In this document: piece after piece, positions 1 to 8,785 of the stretch
Position numbering within the stretch: the first letter of the stretch is position 1
How the letters are laid out: every line of letters starts with the position of its first letter
Source: Rhodobium gokarnense
Lineage (GTDB): Bacteria > Pseudomonadota > Alphaproteobacteria > Rhizobiales > Rhodobiaceae
Reading direction: 5' to 3'
Assembly (NCBI RefSeq): GCF_025961475.1
Contig: NZ_JAOQNS010000004.1
Span: 394,117 to 458,116 of the forward strand
DNA length: 64,000 nt
Made by a program: the position numbers and the translations under genes
Notes under the pieces: model-generated
Database searches by the model: none
What the model was told of the DNA's origin: nothing
What the model saw: the letters and a program-made list of their open reading frames with translations, nothing else

Positions 1-158
1 GCCGCCTTCAGGCTGGCGAGGTCGCCCGCCTGGCGGTCGAGGTCGTTGGCGATCACGTGATATCCTTCGGCGGCAAAGCGTTCGGCAATCGCACGGCCGA
101 TCCCCCGCGAACATCCGGTGATCAGAACCGTCTGGTTGTCACCTCTTCTCGGAATCAT
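1..158 (-). CDS. Short-chain dehydrogenase/reductase, N-terminal part only (gene leaves the window)
   Basis: The first 52 residues of an SDR oxidoreductase are visible. They contain the Rossmann glycine motif TGCSRGIG (residues 14-21). Asp39 sits at the end of the second beta strand (VIANDLD), a position where an acidic residue usually means NAD(H) rather than NADP(H). The start is the ATG at 158, preceded by AAAGGAAA. It lies about 40 bases after the second permease gene on the same strand, so it is probably the next gene of the sugar operon and may oxidise the imported sugar or polyol. The active-site Tyr/Lys part is outside the window, so the substrate cannot be guessed. Confidence 0.8.
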   Translation of the reverse strand, partial: MIPRRGDNQTVLITGCSRGIGRAIAERFAAEGYHVIANDLDRQAGDLASLKA

Positions 159-198
159 TGGGTGTTTTCCTTTCGACGAATGGCCGGGGCCCTGGGCG

Positions 199-1020
199 TC
201 AGTCCTTGACGGCGCCCATGGTCAGGCCGGAAACGATGTGCCGCTGCATGATCAGCGTGAAGATGATCGGCGGGATCGCCTGGATGACGGAGGCGGCGGC
301 GACCAGCTCCCAGAAGGTATTGCCCGTCGTCACGTAGGACGAGATGACGACCGGGAAGGTCTTGGCCGCGCGGGTCGTCAGGAACAGCGCCATCAGGAGT
401 TCGTTCCAGGCGAAGATGAAGACGAAGGTGGCGACGGTCGCGATGCCGCTCTTGGAGACGGGCAGGGCGACCTTCAGGAACGTTTGCGTCCAGGAGCAGC
501 CCTCGAGCTGCGCCGCCTCGATCAGCTCGCGCGGGACCCGGCGGAAGAAGGACATCGCCACCCAGACGGCGAACGGGATGTTGAAGCCGGCATAGACGAT
601 GATCAGCGCCCAGATCGAATCCAGCATGCCGAAGCCGTTGAAGACCATGTAGAGCGGCACGCCGGCGGCGATCGGCGGCATCATCCGGGTCGACAGGATC
701 CAGTCGGCGAGGAAGTTGCGCCCGCGGAAGCGGAAATTGGTGAGGCCGAAGGCGGCGGGCAGGGCAAGCACGACGCACAAGATGGTGGCGCCGACCGTGA
801 CGATGACCGAGTTCAAAAGGTACGGCCAGTCGTCCTTCAGCATGGTCACGTAGTTGTCGGTGTAGGTGAAGTCCGGGACCCATTGCGGCGGGATCGAGAA
901 GATGCCCGACACGGTCTTGAAGGAGGCCAGGAACATCCAGACCATCGGCGCGACGAAGATCAGCGTGATGATGAGCGCGCCGATGAGCGGCAGGATGGTG
1001 GACCGGGTGCGTCTAGTCAT
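199..1020 (-). CDS. Sugar ABC transporter permease, MalG-type
   Basis: This 273-residue inner-membrane protein is one half of the membrane channel of a CUT1-family carbohydrate importer. It has six likely membrane segments, the first near residues 11-31. The ABC permease EAA loop, which docks the ATPase, begins EAAQLEG at residue 168. The next gene upstream (the MalF-type permease) overlaps it by 8 bases, so the two are translationally coupled. The family usually transports mono- or oligosaccharides or polyols; the actual substrate is not shown by the sequence. No ATPase gene of this system is inside the window; it may lie beyond the left edge. Confidence 0.92.
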   Translation of the reverse strand: MTRRTRSTILPLIGALIITLIFVAPMVWMFLASFKTVSGIFSIPPQWVPDFTYTDNYVTMLKDDWPYLLNSVIVTVGATILCVVLALPAAFGLTNFRFRGRNFLADWILSTRMMPPIAAGVPLYMVFNGFGMLDSIWALIIVYAGFNIPFAVWVAMSFFRRVPRELIEAAQLEGCSWTQTFLKVALPVSKSGIATVATFVFIFAWNELLMALFLTTRAAKTFPVVISSYVTTGNTFWELVAAASVIQAIPPIIFTLIMQRHIVSGLTMGAVKD

Positions 1021-1939
1021 CTTCGGCGCTCCGCAGGTATTTCACCGTGATGGCGGTGATGATGACGCTGGCAAAGAGGATGACGACCGCCGCGGCCGAG
1101 CCGTAGCCGACCTGGAAGTACTGGAAATCCTGCTTGTAGGCGAAGAAGGTGACGATCTCCGTCGACGAGCCCGGGCCGCCGCGGGTGGTCACGTAGACGA
1201 TGTCGAAGAGCCGCAGATTGTCGATCACCCTGAGGATGATGCCGACCAGGACGATGCCGCGGATCGCCGGGATCTCGATCCAGGCGGCGATGTGGTACCA
1301 CTTGGCGCCCTCGATCTCGGCCGCCTCATACTGCTCGGCCGGGATCGACATCAGCCCTGCGAGCATCAACAGCATCATGAACGGCGTCCACTGCCAGGAA
1401 TTGATCAGGATGACAGTGGCGAGCGCCAGGCTCGGATCGCTGAACCAGCCGAGCGGCGAGATGCCGATCTCACCGAGCAGGAAGTTGGCGATGCCGAGAT
1501 TGGGATTGAAGATGTAGGAAAAGATCAGGCCGATGCAGATCGGCGTGATCATCATCGGCACGATCGATGCCGACCTGAGGACCGCGCCGACGCGGGTCTC
1601 GCGCAGGGAAAAGAACACTTTTGCGGCAAAGAACCCGATCAGGATCTCCACCGTGATGGAGGAAACCGTGAGCACCGCGATGTTGCGGCAGGCATCGAGG
1701 AACAGGCTGTCGGTGAAGAGTTCGGCGTAGTTGTCGAAGCCGATGAAGCGCATGCGGTGCAGCTTCGTCAGCTTGGCCTGGTGGAGGCTCAGATAGACCG
1801 AATAGACGAACGGAAAGATCGTCAGCGCCACCAGATAGACGCCCGCGGGAACGAGGAACATCAGGCGTTCCATGCGCTCCTTGCTGCGGGCCAGCCGGCG
1901 GCTGGCGGGACGGGCAATGGCTGTTTCGCTCGCCGACAT
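1013..1939 (-). CDS. Sugar ABC transporter permease, MalF-type
   Basis: This 308-residue permease is the partner of the MalG-type protein that follows it. A charged cytoplasmic N-terminus of about 25 residues precedes the first of six predicted membrane segments. The EAA loop is at residues 205-224 (EAAEIEGAKWYHIAAWIEIP). The start ATG at 1939 lies 110 bases downstream of the binding-protein stop. The order binding protein, MalF type, MalG type is the standard CUT1 operon layout. The substrate is unknown. Confidence 0.92.
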   Translation of the reverse strand: MSASETAIARPASRRLARSKERMERLMFLVPAGVYLVALTIFPFVYSVYLSLHQAKLTKLHRMRFIGFDNYAELFTDSLFLDACRNIAVLTVSSITVEILIGFFAAKVFFSLRETRVGAVLRSASIVPMMITPICIGLIFSYIFNPNLGIANFLLGEIGISPLGWFSDPSLALATVILINSWQWTPFMMLLMLAGLMSIPAEQYEAAEIEGAKWYHIAAWIEIPAIRGIVLVGIILRVIDNLRLFDIVYVTTRGGPGSSTEIVTFFAYKQDFQYFQVGYGSAAAVVILFASVIITAITVKYLRSAEDD

Positions 1940-2049
1940 CGGGGTTTCTCGTTCTGCCGGGCCCTTTACGGGCGCGTCTCCTCAGAGGTGTTCGGGGGTG
2001 GCGGACGCGAGGGGTGCCTTCCCCGCGTCCGCCTGTCATGCATGCCGGG

Positions 2050-3387
2050 TTATTTGAGGATGCCTTCGGATTTCAGCATCTCGGTCACCTCTTCCTGGGC
2101 CGTGTCCATGGCCTCCTGCGGGGTCGCTTCGCCGATGATCGCGCGATTGACCTGCAGGCCGATGGCATCGATCATTTCAAAGGTCAGCGGATGGCGCGGA
2201 CGGCCTTCCGTCCAGGCCGTCTTGGCCGCGGTGTAGAGTTCCTTGGTCCAGGGCAGCTTTTCCTGGATTTCCGGATCCTGGAAGGCCGAGTGCCGGCTCG
2301 GAACGCCGCCGATCATCGCCCATTCCTTGTGGATCTCGGGGCTGGCGAACCAGCGCATGAAATCCCACGCGGCTTCCTTGTTCTTGGAGTGCTTGTTGAG
2401 GCACATGATCCAGCCGCCGACGGGCGGAACGGTCTTTTCGCCCTTGGCGTGGGGCATCTGGGCCGAGGCCCATTTGCCGACGATGTTCGACTTGGCCGGA
2501 TCGCTGAGGCCGGGCGTGCGCACCGACCAGGCGTTGATCATGGCGACCTTTCCCTGCGCGAAGGCGTTGAAGCGGTCGTCCCACTGGTACTGCTCGCCGC
2601 CCGGAGGCCCGTAGGCCACCATGTCGTGGAAGAACTTCACCAGCTCGACGGATTTTTCCGAGTTCAGGAGCGGGGTCTGGTCGGCATAGGGCTCTTCGGA
2701 GCCCGGATAGTTGCTCTCCCAGGGCTTGCCGCCGGCGGAGTAGATCCACTCGAAATACTGCTGGCCGGCCGCGGCGCCGCGGCGGTTGTTCATGGCGTAG
2801 CCGGACATGCCCGGATAGTCCGGGTTGTTGGTGAAGAACTTCGCCGCTTCCATCGTCTCCTCGAACGTCTCCGGCACCTTCAGTCCGGCCTTGTCGAAGA
2901 GATCCTTGCGGTAGTGCATGACCTGCCAGTAGGCGCCGACGGGCAGGCAGTAGGTCTTGCCGCCCCATTGCGCCTGGCCGGCGATCGAGCCGACGAAGTC
3001 GTCCCAGGCGATGATCGCCGGGTCGGTGTCGCCCCACAGATCCTCGACCGGCTCCAGGCAGTCGGCCTCGACGAACTCGCCGACCCAGATGCCGTCGATG
3101 AACAGCACGTCATACTGGTCGTCCTGCTGCGAGCAGCCGAGGATTTCCTTTTCGTGCAGCGGGTCGTAGCCGAAGCCGTCGGTCGTCACCTCGGCCCCGG
3201 TGAGGCCTTCGAACTTCGACTCCATCTTGCGGATCGCCTCGATATAGGGATCGTTGACGACCATCATGTTGATCGACTTGCCGGAGTGATCCCCGAGCAG
3301 GGAATCCCAGTCCGTTTCGGCGACAGCCGGCGCTGCGGCAAGGACAACCGACGCCGCCACCGTTGCCATTAGCAATTGTTTGGTCAT
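2050..3387 (-). CDS. Sugar ABC transporter substrate-binding protein (family 1)
   Basis: This 445-residue periplasmic protein would capture the substrate and deliver it to the two permeases downstream. The signal peptide is obvious: MTKQLL followed by a hydrophobic Ala/Val run ending AVAE near residue 24. The mature part has the length and style of family-1 extracellular sugar-binding proteins, for example VAMINAWSVRT and GGWIMCLNKHSKNKEAAWDFM in the C-terminal half. The ATG at 3387 was chosen over in-frame upstream codons because GGAGG stands 6 bases before it and the signal peptide starts there. It is the first gene of the transport operon, just downstream of the LacI-type regulator gene. 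Confidence 0.93.
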   Translation of the reverse strand: MTKQLLMATVAASVVLAAAPAVAETDWDSLLGDHSGKSINMMVVNDPYIEAIRKMESKFEGLTGAEVTTDGFGYDPLHEKEILGCSQQDDQYDVLFIDGIWVGEFVEADCLEPVEDLWGDTDPAIIAWDDFVGSIAGQAQWGGKTYCLPVGAYWQVMHYRKDLFDKAGLKVPETFEETMEAAKFFTNNPDYPGMSGYAMNNRRGAAAGQQYFEWIYSAGGKPWESNYPGSEEPYADQTPLLNSEKSVELVKFFHDMVAYGPPGGEQYQWDDRFNAFAQGKVAMINAWSVRTPGLSDPAKSNIVGKWASAQMPHAKGEKTVPPVGGWIMCLNKHSKNKEAAWDFMRWFASPEIHKEWAMIGGVPSRHSAFQDPEIQEKLPWTKELYTAAKTAWTEGRPRHPLTFEMIDAIGLQVNRAIIGEATPQEAMDTAQEEVTEMLKSEGILK

Positions 3388-3518
3388 TGCTTCCTCCGAT
3401 TGTTGGGCGCTCGTCATCGGCCTTGCGATCGCGCCCGCGTCGACAAAGCCTCTCCGTTCGCGGCAAAGGCCGCGTCGGGCATTTCTGAAGGACTCGGTTT
3501 TCGTGTGGTGCCGGCGCG

Positions 3519-4628
3519 TCAGGCGCCGGGTTTTATGCCCGTTCCCGCATCGGGGCGGGCCATCTCCCTGACATTGTCTTGGTCGTTTCCATCGCTTGCA
3601 TTGCTGGTTTCTTGCCCCTTGGGCCCGATCGCCGCGGCGGATGCGCGGACGATGAGCTCGCAGGACAGGTAGACCCGCATCGGCGGACAGGTGTCGCCGC
3701 CGATGCGGCTGCGCAGGCGCGACCAGATGGCCTGGCCCATCGCCTGAATCGGTTGGCGGATGGCGGTGATCGGCACCGATCGTGCGCACATCCATTTGTA
3801 GTCGTCGAAGCCGATCACCGACATCTCGTCCGGAATGCGGATGTTGCGGCCGACGAGGGCGGTGAGGACGCCGAGGGTGGTGAAATTGGTGAAGCCGATG
3901 ATCGCCGTCGGCCGCTCATGGCCGTCGAGCCATTTCGACAGGCGTTCGGAGGCGACCTCGAAGGTGAGGCCGGTCTCCAGAACCTCCGGCGCGGGGGCAC
4001 CGGCCGCCTCAATGACCCGGGCGGCGCCGGCGCAGCGCTCGCGCATGTTGCCAAGGCCGAGGACGGAGGCGGCGAGGAGAATGCGGCGGTGACCGAGGTC
4101 CAGCAGATGGCGCGCGGCCATCGCTCCGGCTTCCTCGTTGGCAACGGAAACCGTGTCGGCCTGCGGGCTGTGGGTGACGCGGTCGGCAATCACATAGGGA
4201 ACGCCCGCGCGCTCGATGAGGTCGCGGTTGGGGAAGCGGTCGGTGGAGGGAATGACGACGATGCCGGCAGGGCGCCAGGCAAGGATGGCGGCGAGCCGCG
4301 AGCGCTCGGTCTCCTCGTCGTCATTGGAATTGGCGACGATGATCTCGTAGTTCTCCTGGCTGACGCAGCCTTCGATCGCGGAAACGATGGAGGTGAAGAA
4401 CGGGTTGTCGAGATCGGGAACGAGAACGGCTATGATCTGCGCCTTGCCGGTGCGCAGTTGCGAGGCGAGGCGGTCGGTCTGGTAGCCAAGCTCCGCGGCG
4501 ACCTTGCGGACGTGGTCCGCGAGATCCTTGTTGACGGGCTTGCGACCGGTCAGGACGTTGGACACGGTTCCGGGGGAAACCCCGGCCTTCTTGGCCACGT
4601 CGCGGATCGATACCGGCTTGTCGGACAT
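3519..4628 (-). CDS. LacI-family transcriptional regulator of the sugar locus
   Basis: A 369-residue sugar-responsive repressor. The LacI helix-turn-helix is at residues 6-26 (VSIRDVAKKAGVSPGTVSNVL), followed by the hinge helix region. The rest is the periplasmic-binding-protein-like sugar-sensing domain (AVLVPDLDNPFF, then SVIGFDDYKW near residue 277). The C-terminal 30 residues are hydrophilic and atypical. The gene lies between the transporter operon and a divergent kinase gene, so it probably controls both. A palindromic operator overlaps its own -10 region (4679-4696), which suggests autoregulation. The inducer cannot be read from sequence. Confidence 0.92.
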   Translation of the reverse strand: MSDKPVSIRDVAKKAGVSPGTVSNVLTGRKPVNKDLADHVRKVAAELGYQTDRLASQLRTGKAQIIAVLVPDLDNPFFTSIVSAIEGCVSQENYEIIVANSNDDEETERSRLAAILAWRPAGIVVIPSTDRFPNRDLIERAGVPYVIADRVTHSPQADTVSVANEEAGAMAARHLLDLGHRRILLAASVLGLGNMRERCAGAARVIEAAGAPAPEVLETGLTFEVASERLSKWLDGHERPTAIIGFTNFTTLGVLTALVGRNIRIPDEMSVIGFDDYKWMCARSVPITAIRQPIQAMGQAIWSRLRSRIGGDTCPPMRVYLSCELIVRASAAAIGPKGQETSNASDGNDQDNVREMARPDAGTGIKPGA

Positions 4629-4665
4629 TTCCTCTCGCTTCGTTTCGCCGCTTGATCACGGTCTA

Positions 4666-4696
4666 GAAAAACGATTTACTGAAAAACGTTTTACAG
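4666..4696. promoter_or_regulatory. Tandem LacI-type operator
   Basis: CTGAAAAACGTTTTACAG at 4679-4696 is an 18-base palindrome with one mismatched pair, centred on CG as LacI-family operators are. A related copy, GAAAAACGATTTACTG, stands 15 bases to the left (from 4666), giving two tandem sites one and a half helical turns apart. The right site covers the -10 hexamer of the regulator promoter. The region lies between the regulator gene and the divergent kinase gene. Confidence 0.65.
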
Positions 4697-4716
4697 TACC
4701 GTAGTAAAGGACGCAA
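4688..4716 (-). promoter_or_regulatory. Promoter of the LacI-type regulator gene
   Basis: On the minus strand TTGCGT (4711-4716) and TAAAAC (4688-4693) are separated by 17 bases. The -10 box is inside the palindromic operator, so repressor binding would block initiation. This is a visual match to sigma-70 hexamers only. Confidence 0.45.
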
Positions 4717-4763
4717 GGCGGAATCCGACATGGCGCCTTGCGTTACCCTGACGGAGACGGACG

Positions 4764-5423
4764 ATGGGCCTCGGGAACACCGAAACGATCGCTTTTGAGG
4801 ACCTGGTGGAACGCTTGAAAACGCGCGGCGGCGCGGGCGGCCGGCTGCTCGTTGCGCTCGCCGGTCCGCCGGCGGCGGGCAAGTCGACGCTCGCCGATCG
4901 CCTCGCCGATGCCCTCAACGCTGCGGCGCCGGAAAGCACGGCTGTCTTCGGCCTCGACGGCTACCACTTCGACGACATGGTGCTGGAGGCCCGCGGCATG
5001 CGGGCGCGCAAGGGCGCGCCGGACACCTTCGACGTCGCCGGCTTCGCCCACATGCTCGCCCGGCTGAAGGCGAATGCGGAAGAGGAGGGGATCGCCGTTC
5101 CCGTCTTCGACCGGGACCTGGAAATCGCCCGGGCCGGGGCGCGGATCATTCCGCAGTCCGTCCGCACCCTGATCGTGGAGGGCAACTACCTGCTGCTCGA
5201 CCGGCCGCGCTGGCGCGACCTTGCCGCGCTGTTCGACGTGACCGTCGGCCTCGACTGCGATCTGGCCGTCCTCGAAGCACGGCTCAAGCAACGCTGGGAA
5301 AGACTCAGTTCTGCCGAGGCTGCGGCCAAGATTGCGGACAATGACCTGCCCAATGCGCGCCTCGTGGTTGGCGAAAGCATGGCTCCGGACCTCAGGATTG
5401 CCTGCGACCCATCGTCTTCCTAA
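4764..5423 (+). CDS. P-loop small-molecule kinase, uridine kinase/FrcK-like
   Basis: A 219-residue kinase of the phosphoribulokinase/uridine kinase/pantothenate kinase superfamily. Walker A is GPPAAGKST (residues 34-42). The family's substrate-side motifs follow: GLDGYHFDD (63-71), RKGAPDTFD (82-90) and VEGNYLLLD (138-146). Rhizobial members next to sugar transporters include FrcK of the fructose uptake locus, so a sugar or nucleoside kinase role linked to the adjacent LacI-controlled transporter is a reasonable inference. The start ATG at 4764 follows GGAGACGGACG. It is divergent from the regulator gene and shares its control region. Database annotations for such proteins are often just nucleoside/nucleotide kinase family. 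Confidence 0.8.
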   Translation: MGLGNTETIAFEDLVERLKTRGGAGGRLLVALAGPPAAGKSTLADRLADALNAAAPESTAVFGLDGYHFDDMVLEARGMRARKGAPDTFDVAGFAHMLARLKANAEEEGIAVPVFDRDLEIARAGARIIPQSVRTLIVEGNYLLLDRPRWRDLAALFDVTVGLDCDLAVLEARLKQRWERLSSAEAAAKIADNDLPNARLVVGESMAPDLRIACDPSSS

Positions 5424-5766
5424 TGGCTCGCGGACGCATTTTTCCGGGGTTCTCGGTGCGGATGCGTCAAATTCTTCTCAAATTGGGCCGAAAGACCACA
5501 TTTGTGCCGTTTTTTGACCTGAAGCGGAGCAGTGTCGACGGGTCGTCCGGCAAAGTTCGACGCGACCTTAACGATGATGTAAGAGTCCTCGTGGATGTTG
5601 AGGGTTGGATGCACGTGTGGGGAGGCATCCGACGCTTGATACCCGACGCGCCCGGACGTGGCGCATCTACCGCAAAGCGGATGGCAACGGTGCTGTCGGT
5701 TTGGCGGGACGCGACAAGCGGGTCAGGCGTTCCGTAGGCCGACACAGCGTATTGAGTAAGGGCGGC
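5424..5766. other. Intergenic region upstream of rlpA, 343 bases
   Basis: No convincing gene is seen. The region has a small hairpin (GGATGC at 5607-5612 pairing with GCATCC at 5625-5630). It also has TTAA-N7-GTAA at 5568-5582, one base off the TTAA-N7-TTAA pattern of the alphaproteobacterial cell-cycle regulator CtrA. The promoter of the rlpA operon must lie here, but no strong sigma-70 pair stands out. Confidence 0.3.
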
Positions 5767-7452
5767 ATGCGTCACGGCATCAACGACCAGTCAGCGGCAG
5801 CGCCGGCGGGCTTCGATCCGCTTGGGGCAGGGCGATTCGCAAAGCTTCCGGTGAGGATCCTCCTGGTCGTTGCGGTCAGCGCCATGGTCGCCGCCTGTGC
5901 CACCGACAACAAGGGCAGCGGCAAGCGCTCCAAGGAATATTTCTCCGAAAAGAAGTATGGCGTGAAGGCGAGCCCGCGGGTCGCCAGGAACGGCAAGAAG
6001 ATCCGCTCCGGCGGCGGCCGCTACCTGGTCGGCAAGCCCTACAAGGTCGCCGGCAAGTGGTACAAGCCCCGGAAGGTCCGCAAATACACCAAGACCGGCT
6101 ACGCCTCCTGGTACGGGTCCGCCTTCCACGGCCGGCTCACCGCCAATGGCGAAGTCTACGATATGAACCGGCTGTCGGCGGCCCACACCACCCTGCCGCT
6201 GCCGTCCTATGTCCGCGTCACCAATCTGAAGAACGATCGCTCGGTGATCGTGCGCGTCAACGACCGCGGCCCGTTCCACGGCAAGCGCGTGATCGATCTG
6301 TCGAAGCGTACCGCCGATTTGCTCGATTTCCGGCATAGCGGCGTCGCCAAGGTCAAGGTCGAATATGTCGGCGATGCGCCGCTGGAAGGCCACGACCACG
6401 CCATGCTGATGGCGTCCTATCGCGGCCCGGGCCAGACGGCGCCTGGCGGCACCTTCCCGGGCACGATGATCGCGAGCGCGACGCCGAAGACGCCGGCCGC
6501 CGCCGAGGTCGCGACGCCCGCAAGGCCGACCCCGCCGGTGATGCTGGCCCAGGCGCCGGTGCCCAAGCCGCGTCCGTTCTGGGCCGCGACCGCGCCGGTC
6601 GAGGTCGCGTTCGATCCGGCGTCCGCCTTTGCCGCCGGCGATGGCGTCATGGTCGCCTCGCTTGAAACCCCCGTTACCTCGCCGACGGCCGAGCCCGCCG
6701 GTGCCGCACAGAGCGCCGTCACCGGCACCTACAGCCCGGACGACAGCCGGCCGGATGCAAAGGTCGCCCTTGCCGAGAACGCCGCCGACGATGCGCGCCG
6801 CGTGCGCACCGTCACCTATCGGATGCCTGGGCAGGACAGGGTCGCGACGCCGCAGCGCGCTGCCGCGCCGGTCCAGCGATCCGAGCCCGTGCGCGTCGCC
6901 TCCAATCCGATCAATCTGCAGCCGCAGCAACCGGCCCGCCAGGTGCGCCAGGCCGTTTCCAACGACACCGGCCTGCGTCTGCGTCGCAGTTCCGCGCCGG
7001 TGCCGCCGGCCCCGGTCGGCGCGACGCCGCCCGCCAATGTCGGCGGTCCCTTCGTCCCCGTTTCGGCCGATGCGTCCAGCGCCGTCTTTACCGCCGGCGG
7101 CCTCTTCTACGCCCGTCCGGACCGCATCGAGGCCGGCTACCAGGTGATCGCCAGCGTCGCCGACGGTTCCGTGCCGCTCAGCACCCTGGAAGCCCGCATT
7201 GCCGCTGCCGGCCAGCGCGCCGTCGCGGCCCGGGCCGACATCCGCCTCGGCGTCTTCCGCAATCCGCAGAGCATCGCCAAGCTGGAGCGCGGACTTGCCC
7301 ATCTCGGCCGCATCGACCGGCGCACCGTCACCGCCAATGGCGAGGCGCTGACGCTCCTGTCGCTGACCGAGATCAAGGCCGGCGTTTCGACCGATGACGC
7401 CATTGCCGCCGCCGAAAGGCTCGGTGCCGCGGGCGCCCATCCGGTGCGCTGA
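5767..7452 (+). CDS. rlpA: RlpA-type septal ring lipoprotein, lytic transglycosylase fold
   Basis: RlpA proteins cleave or bind glycan strands stripped of stem peptides at the division septum. From the ATG at 5767 (561 residues) there is a lipoprotein signal with lipobox VAAC (Cys44). A double-psi beta-barrel domain follows at about residues 109-201 (YASWYG, AAHTTLPLPSYVRV, VNDRGPFHGKRVIDLS). His140 and Asp166 occupy the positions of the catalytic pair of Pseudomonas RlpA with the same 26-residue spacing. A long Pro/Ala-rich linker leads to a C-terminal region that may be a divergent SPOR-like domain. A GTG at 5851 would shorten the signal and is an alternative start. It heads a long same-strand gene run with the PBP5-like gene, tmk, holB and metG. 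Confidence 0.88.
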   Translation: MRHGINDQSAAAPAGFDPLGAGRFAKLPVRILLVVAVSAMVAACATDNKGSGKRSKEYFSEKKYGVKASPRVARNGKKIRSGGGRYLVGKPYKVAGKWYKPRKVRKYTKTGYASWYGSAFHGRLTANGEVYDMNRLSAAHTTLPLPSYVRVTNLKNDRSVIVRVNDRGPFHGKRVIDLSKRTADLLDFRHSGVAKVKVEYVGDAPLEGHDHAMLMASYRGPGQTAPGGTFPGTMIASATPKTPAAAEVATPARPTPPVMLAQAPVPKPRPFWAATAPVEVAFDPASAFAAGDGVMVASLETPVTSPTAEPAGAAQSAVTGTYSPDDSRPDAKVALAENAADDARRVRTVTYRMPGQDRVATPQRAAAPVQRSEPVRVASNPINLQPQQPARQVRQAVSNDTGLRLRRSSAPVPPAPVGATPPANVGGPFVPVSADASSAVFTAGGLFYARPDRIEAGYQVIASVADGSVPLSTLEARIAAAGQRAVAARADIRLGVFRNPQSIAKLERGLAHLGRIDRRTVTANGEALTLLSLTEIKAGVSTDDAIAAAERLGAAGAHPVR

Positions 7453-7564
7453 GCAGGGCCCTGCCTGGTCGCGGCGTCGATTGCAGCCCCAATTGCCGAT
7501 TGACTTATTCCGCCGGATTTCGTTCAAAACGGACGGGGGCAGTCGGTATAAGTGCGGGTGAGCG

Positions 7565-8785
7565 GTGCCGTTTTCTTTTCATGGAACGCCGCGGCGTGGT
7601 CGGATAGCGGGCCGGGGATTGCGTCCCGGTTGTCGTTTCGTTGCCGTCCTTGCCGCCTTTTGCCTGATCCTTTCCGCGCATGGTCCGAGCCTGGCGCAGC
7701 CGATCGAGACGGTCGCCGAACAGGCGATCATCATGGATGCGGAAAGCGGCGCCATTCTTTTTGAAAAGAATGCCGAGGAGCGCATTCCGCCGGCCTCGCT
7801 GACGCTGCTGATGACGGCCGAGACCGTCTTCGACATGATCAAGCGCGGCCAGCTCAGCCGCGACCGGGAATTCAAGATCAGCGAGCATGCCTGGCGCACA
7901 GGCGGCGCGCCGGCCGGCGGCACCACCATGTTCGCCGAGCTCGGCTCCATGGTGCCGGTGATCGATCTCCTTCGCGGCGTCATCATCCAGATCGCCAATG
8001 ACGGGGCGATCGCCCTTGCCGAGGGCATCGCCGGCTCGGAAGCGGCCTTCGGCGAGCAGATGACGCTGAGGGGCCTGGAAGTCGGCATGACCGACTCCAA
8101 TTTCGTCAATCCGACCGGCTACGAGGACCCGAAGAACTACTCCACGGTCAAGGACCTCGCCGTCCTCGCGCGCCATGTCATCCGCACCTATCCGGAGCTC
8201 TACAAGCTCTTTGCGCAGCAGGAATTCACCTGGAACGACATCACCCAGCGCAACAAGAACCCGATGCTGACCATGTCGTCGTTCCAGGTCGACGGCCTCG
8301 TCATCGGCGGCACCAGCATCGACCGGCTCGGCATGGTGACCTCGGCAAAGCGCGGCGACCTCAGGCTGATCCTCGCCTTTTATGGGCTGCCTTCCAAGGC
8401 GGCGCGGCTGAAGGAGGCCAAGGCGCTGCTCGACTGGGCGTTCGGCTCGTTCGAGGCGGTGCGGCTGTTCGAGGCCGGAGAGACCGTCGGCGAGGCGCGG
8501 GTCTTCGGCGGCGAGAAGAGCTATGTGCCGCTGGTCGGCGAGGGAGCCGTCATCGCCTTCCTGGAAGAGAACGTCGTCAAGGGATACCACGGCCGCATCG
8601 CCTATGAGGGCCCCGTCGTGGCGCCGGTGGAAAAGGGCCAGCCGATCGGCAATCTGGAAATCGTCCGTGACAAGGCGGTGGTCCAGAAGATCCCGCTCTT
8701 TGCCGGCGAATCGGTCGGCATCGGCGGCTTCCACGGCAAGGCGTTCGATGCGTTGATCGAAGCCGTCGCCGGGCTCTGGTACTGA
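7565..8785 (+). CDS. PBP5/DacC-like protein with all three active-site motifs lost (probable pseudoenzyme)
   Basis: The protein (406 residues, GTG start) aligns along its length with D-alanyl-D-alanine carboxypeptidases of the PBP5/6 type. It has a signal peptide ending near SLAQ (residue 45), the peptidase S11 domain and the C-terminal beta domain. The catalytic motifs are altered: SxxK reads SLTL (Ser78, Leu81), SxN reads IAN (143-145) and KTG reads VIG (246-248). The surrounding framework is conserved (PPASLT.LMT, VDGL..G, ALAEGIAGSE), so the alignment is secure and the frame is intact. An enzyme lacking both lysines and the second serine should not acylate; it may act as a peptidoglycan-binding or scaffolding protein. 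Family membership is certain; loss of activity is inferred. Confidence 0.88.
   Translation: MPFSFHGTPRRGRIAGRGLRPGCRFVAVLAAFCLILSAHGPSLAQPIETVAEQAIIMDAESGAILFEKNAEERIPPASLTLLMTAETVFDMIKRGQLSRDREFKISEHAWRTGGAPAGGTTMFAELGSMVPVIDLLRGVIIQIANDGAIALAEGIAGSEAAFGEQMTLRGLEVGMTDSNFVNPTGYEDPKNYSTVKDLAVLARHVIRTYPELYKLFAQQEFTWNDITQRNKNPMLTMSSFQVDGLVIGGTSIDRLGMVTSAKRGDLRLILAFYGLPSKAARLKEAKALLDWAFGSFEAVRLFEAGETVGEARVFGGEKSYVPLVGEGAVIAFLEENVVKGYHGRIAYEGPVVAPVEKGQPIGNLEIVRDKAVVQKIPLFAGESVGIGGFHGKAFDALIEAVAGLWY

Noticed and set aside
3511..3529. GC hairpin at the end of the LacI-type gene as a terminator
   Set aside because: The CCGGCGC/GCGCCGG stem spans the stop codon and is followed by a T-run only on the plus strand, which has no gene ending there.
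5791..7527. 578-codon minus-strand frame opposite rlpA
   Set aside because: RlpA is recognisable by its domain and lipobox; the opposite frame is Gly/Arg/Asp low-complexity.
7565..8785. Sequencing or frameshift error as the cause of the missing PBP5 motifs
   Set aside because: Three separate substitutions at the three motifs, each inside otherwise conserved sequence and a continuous frame, cannot come from one frame error.
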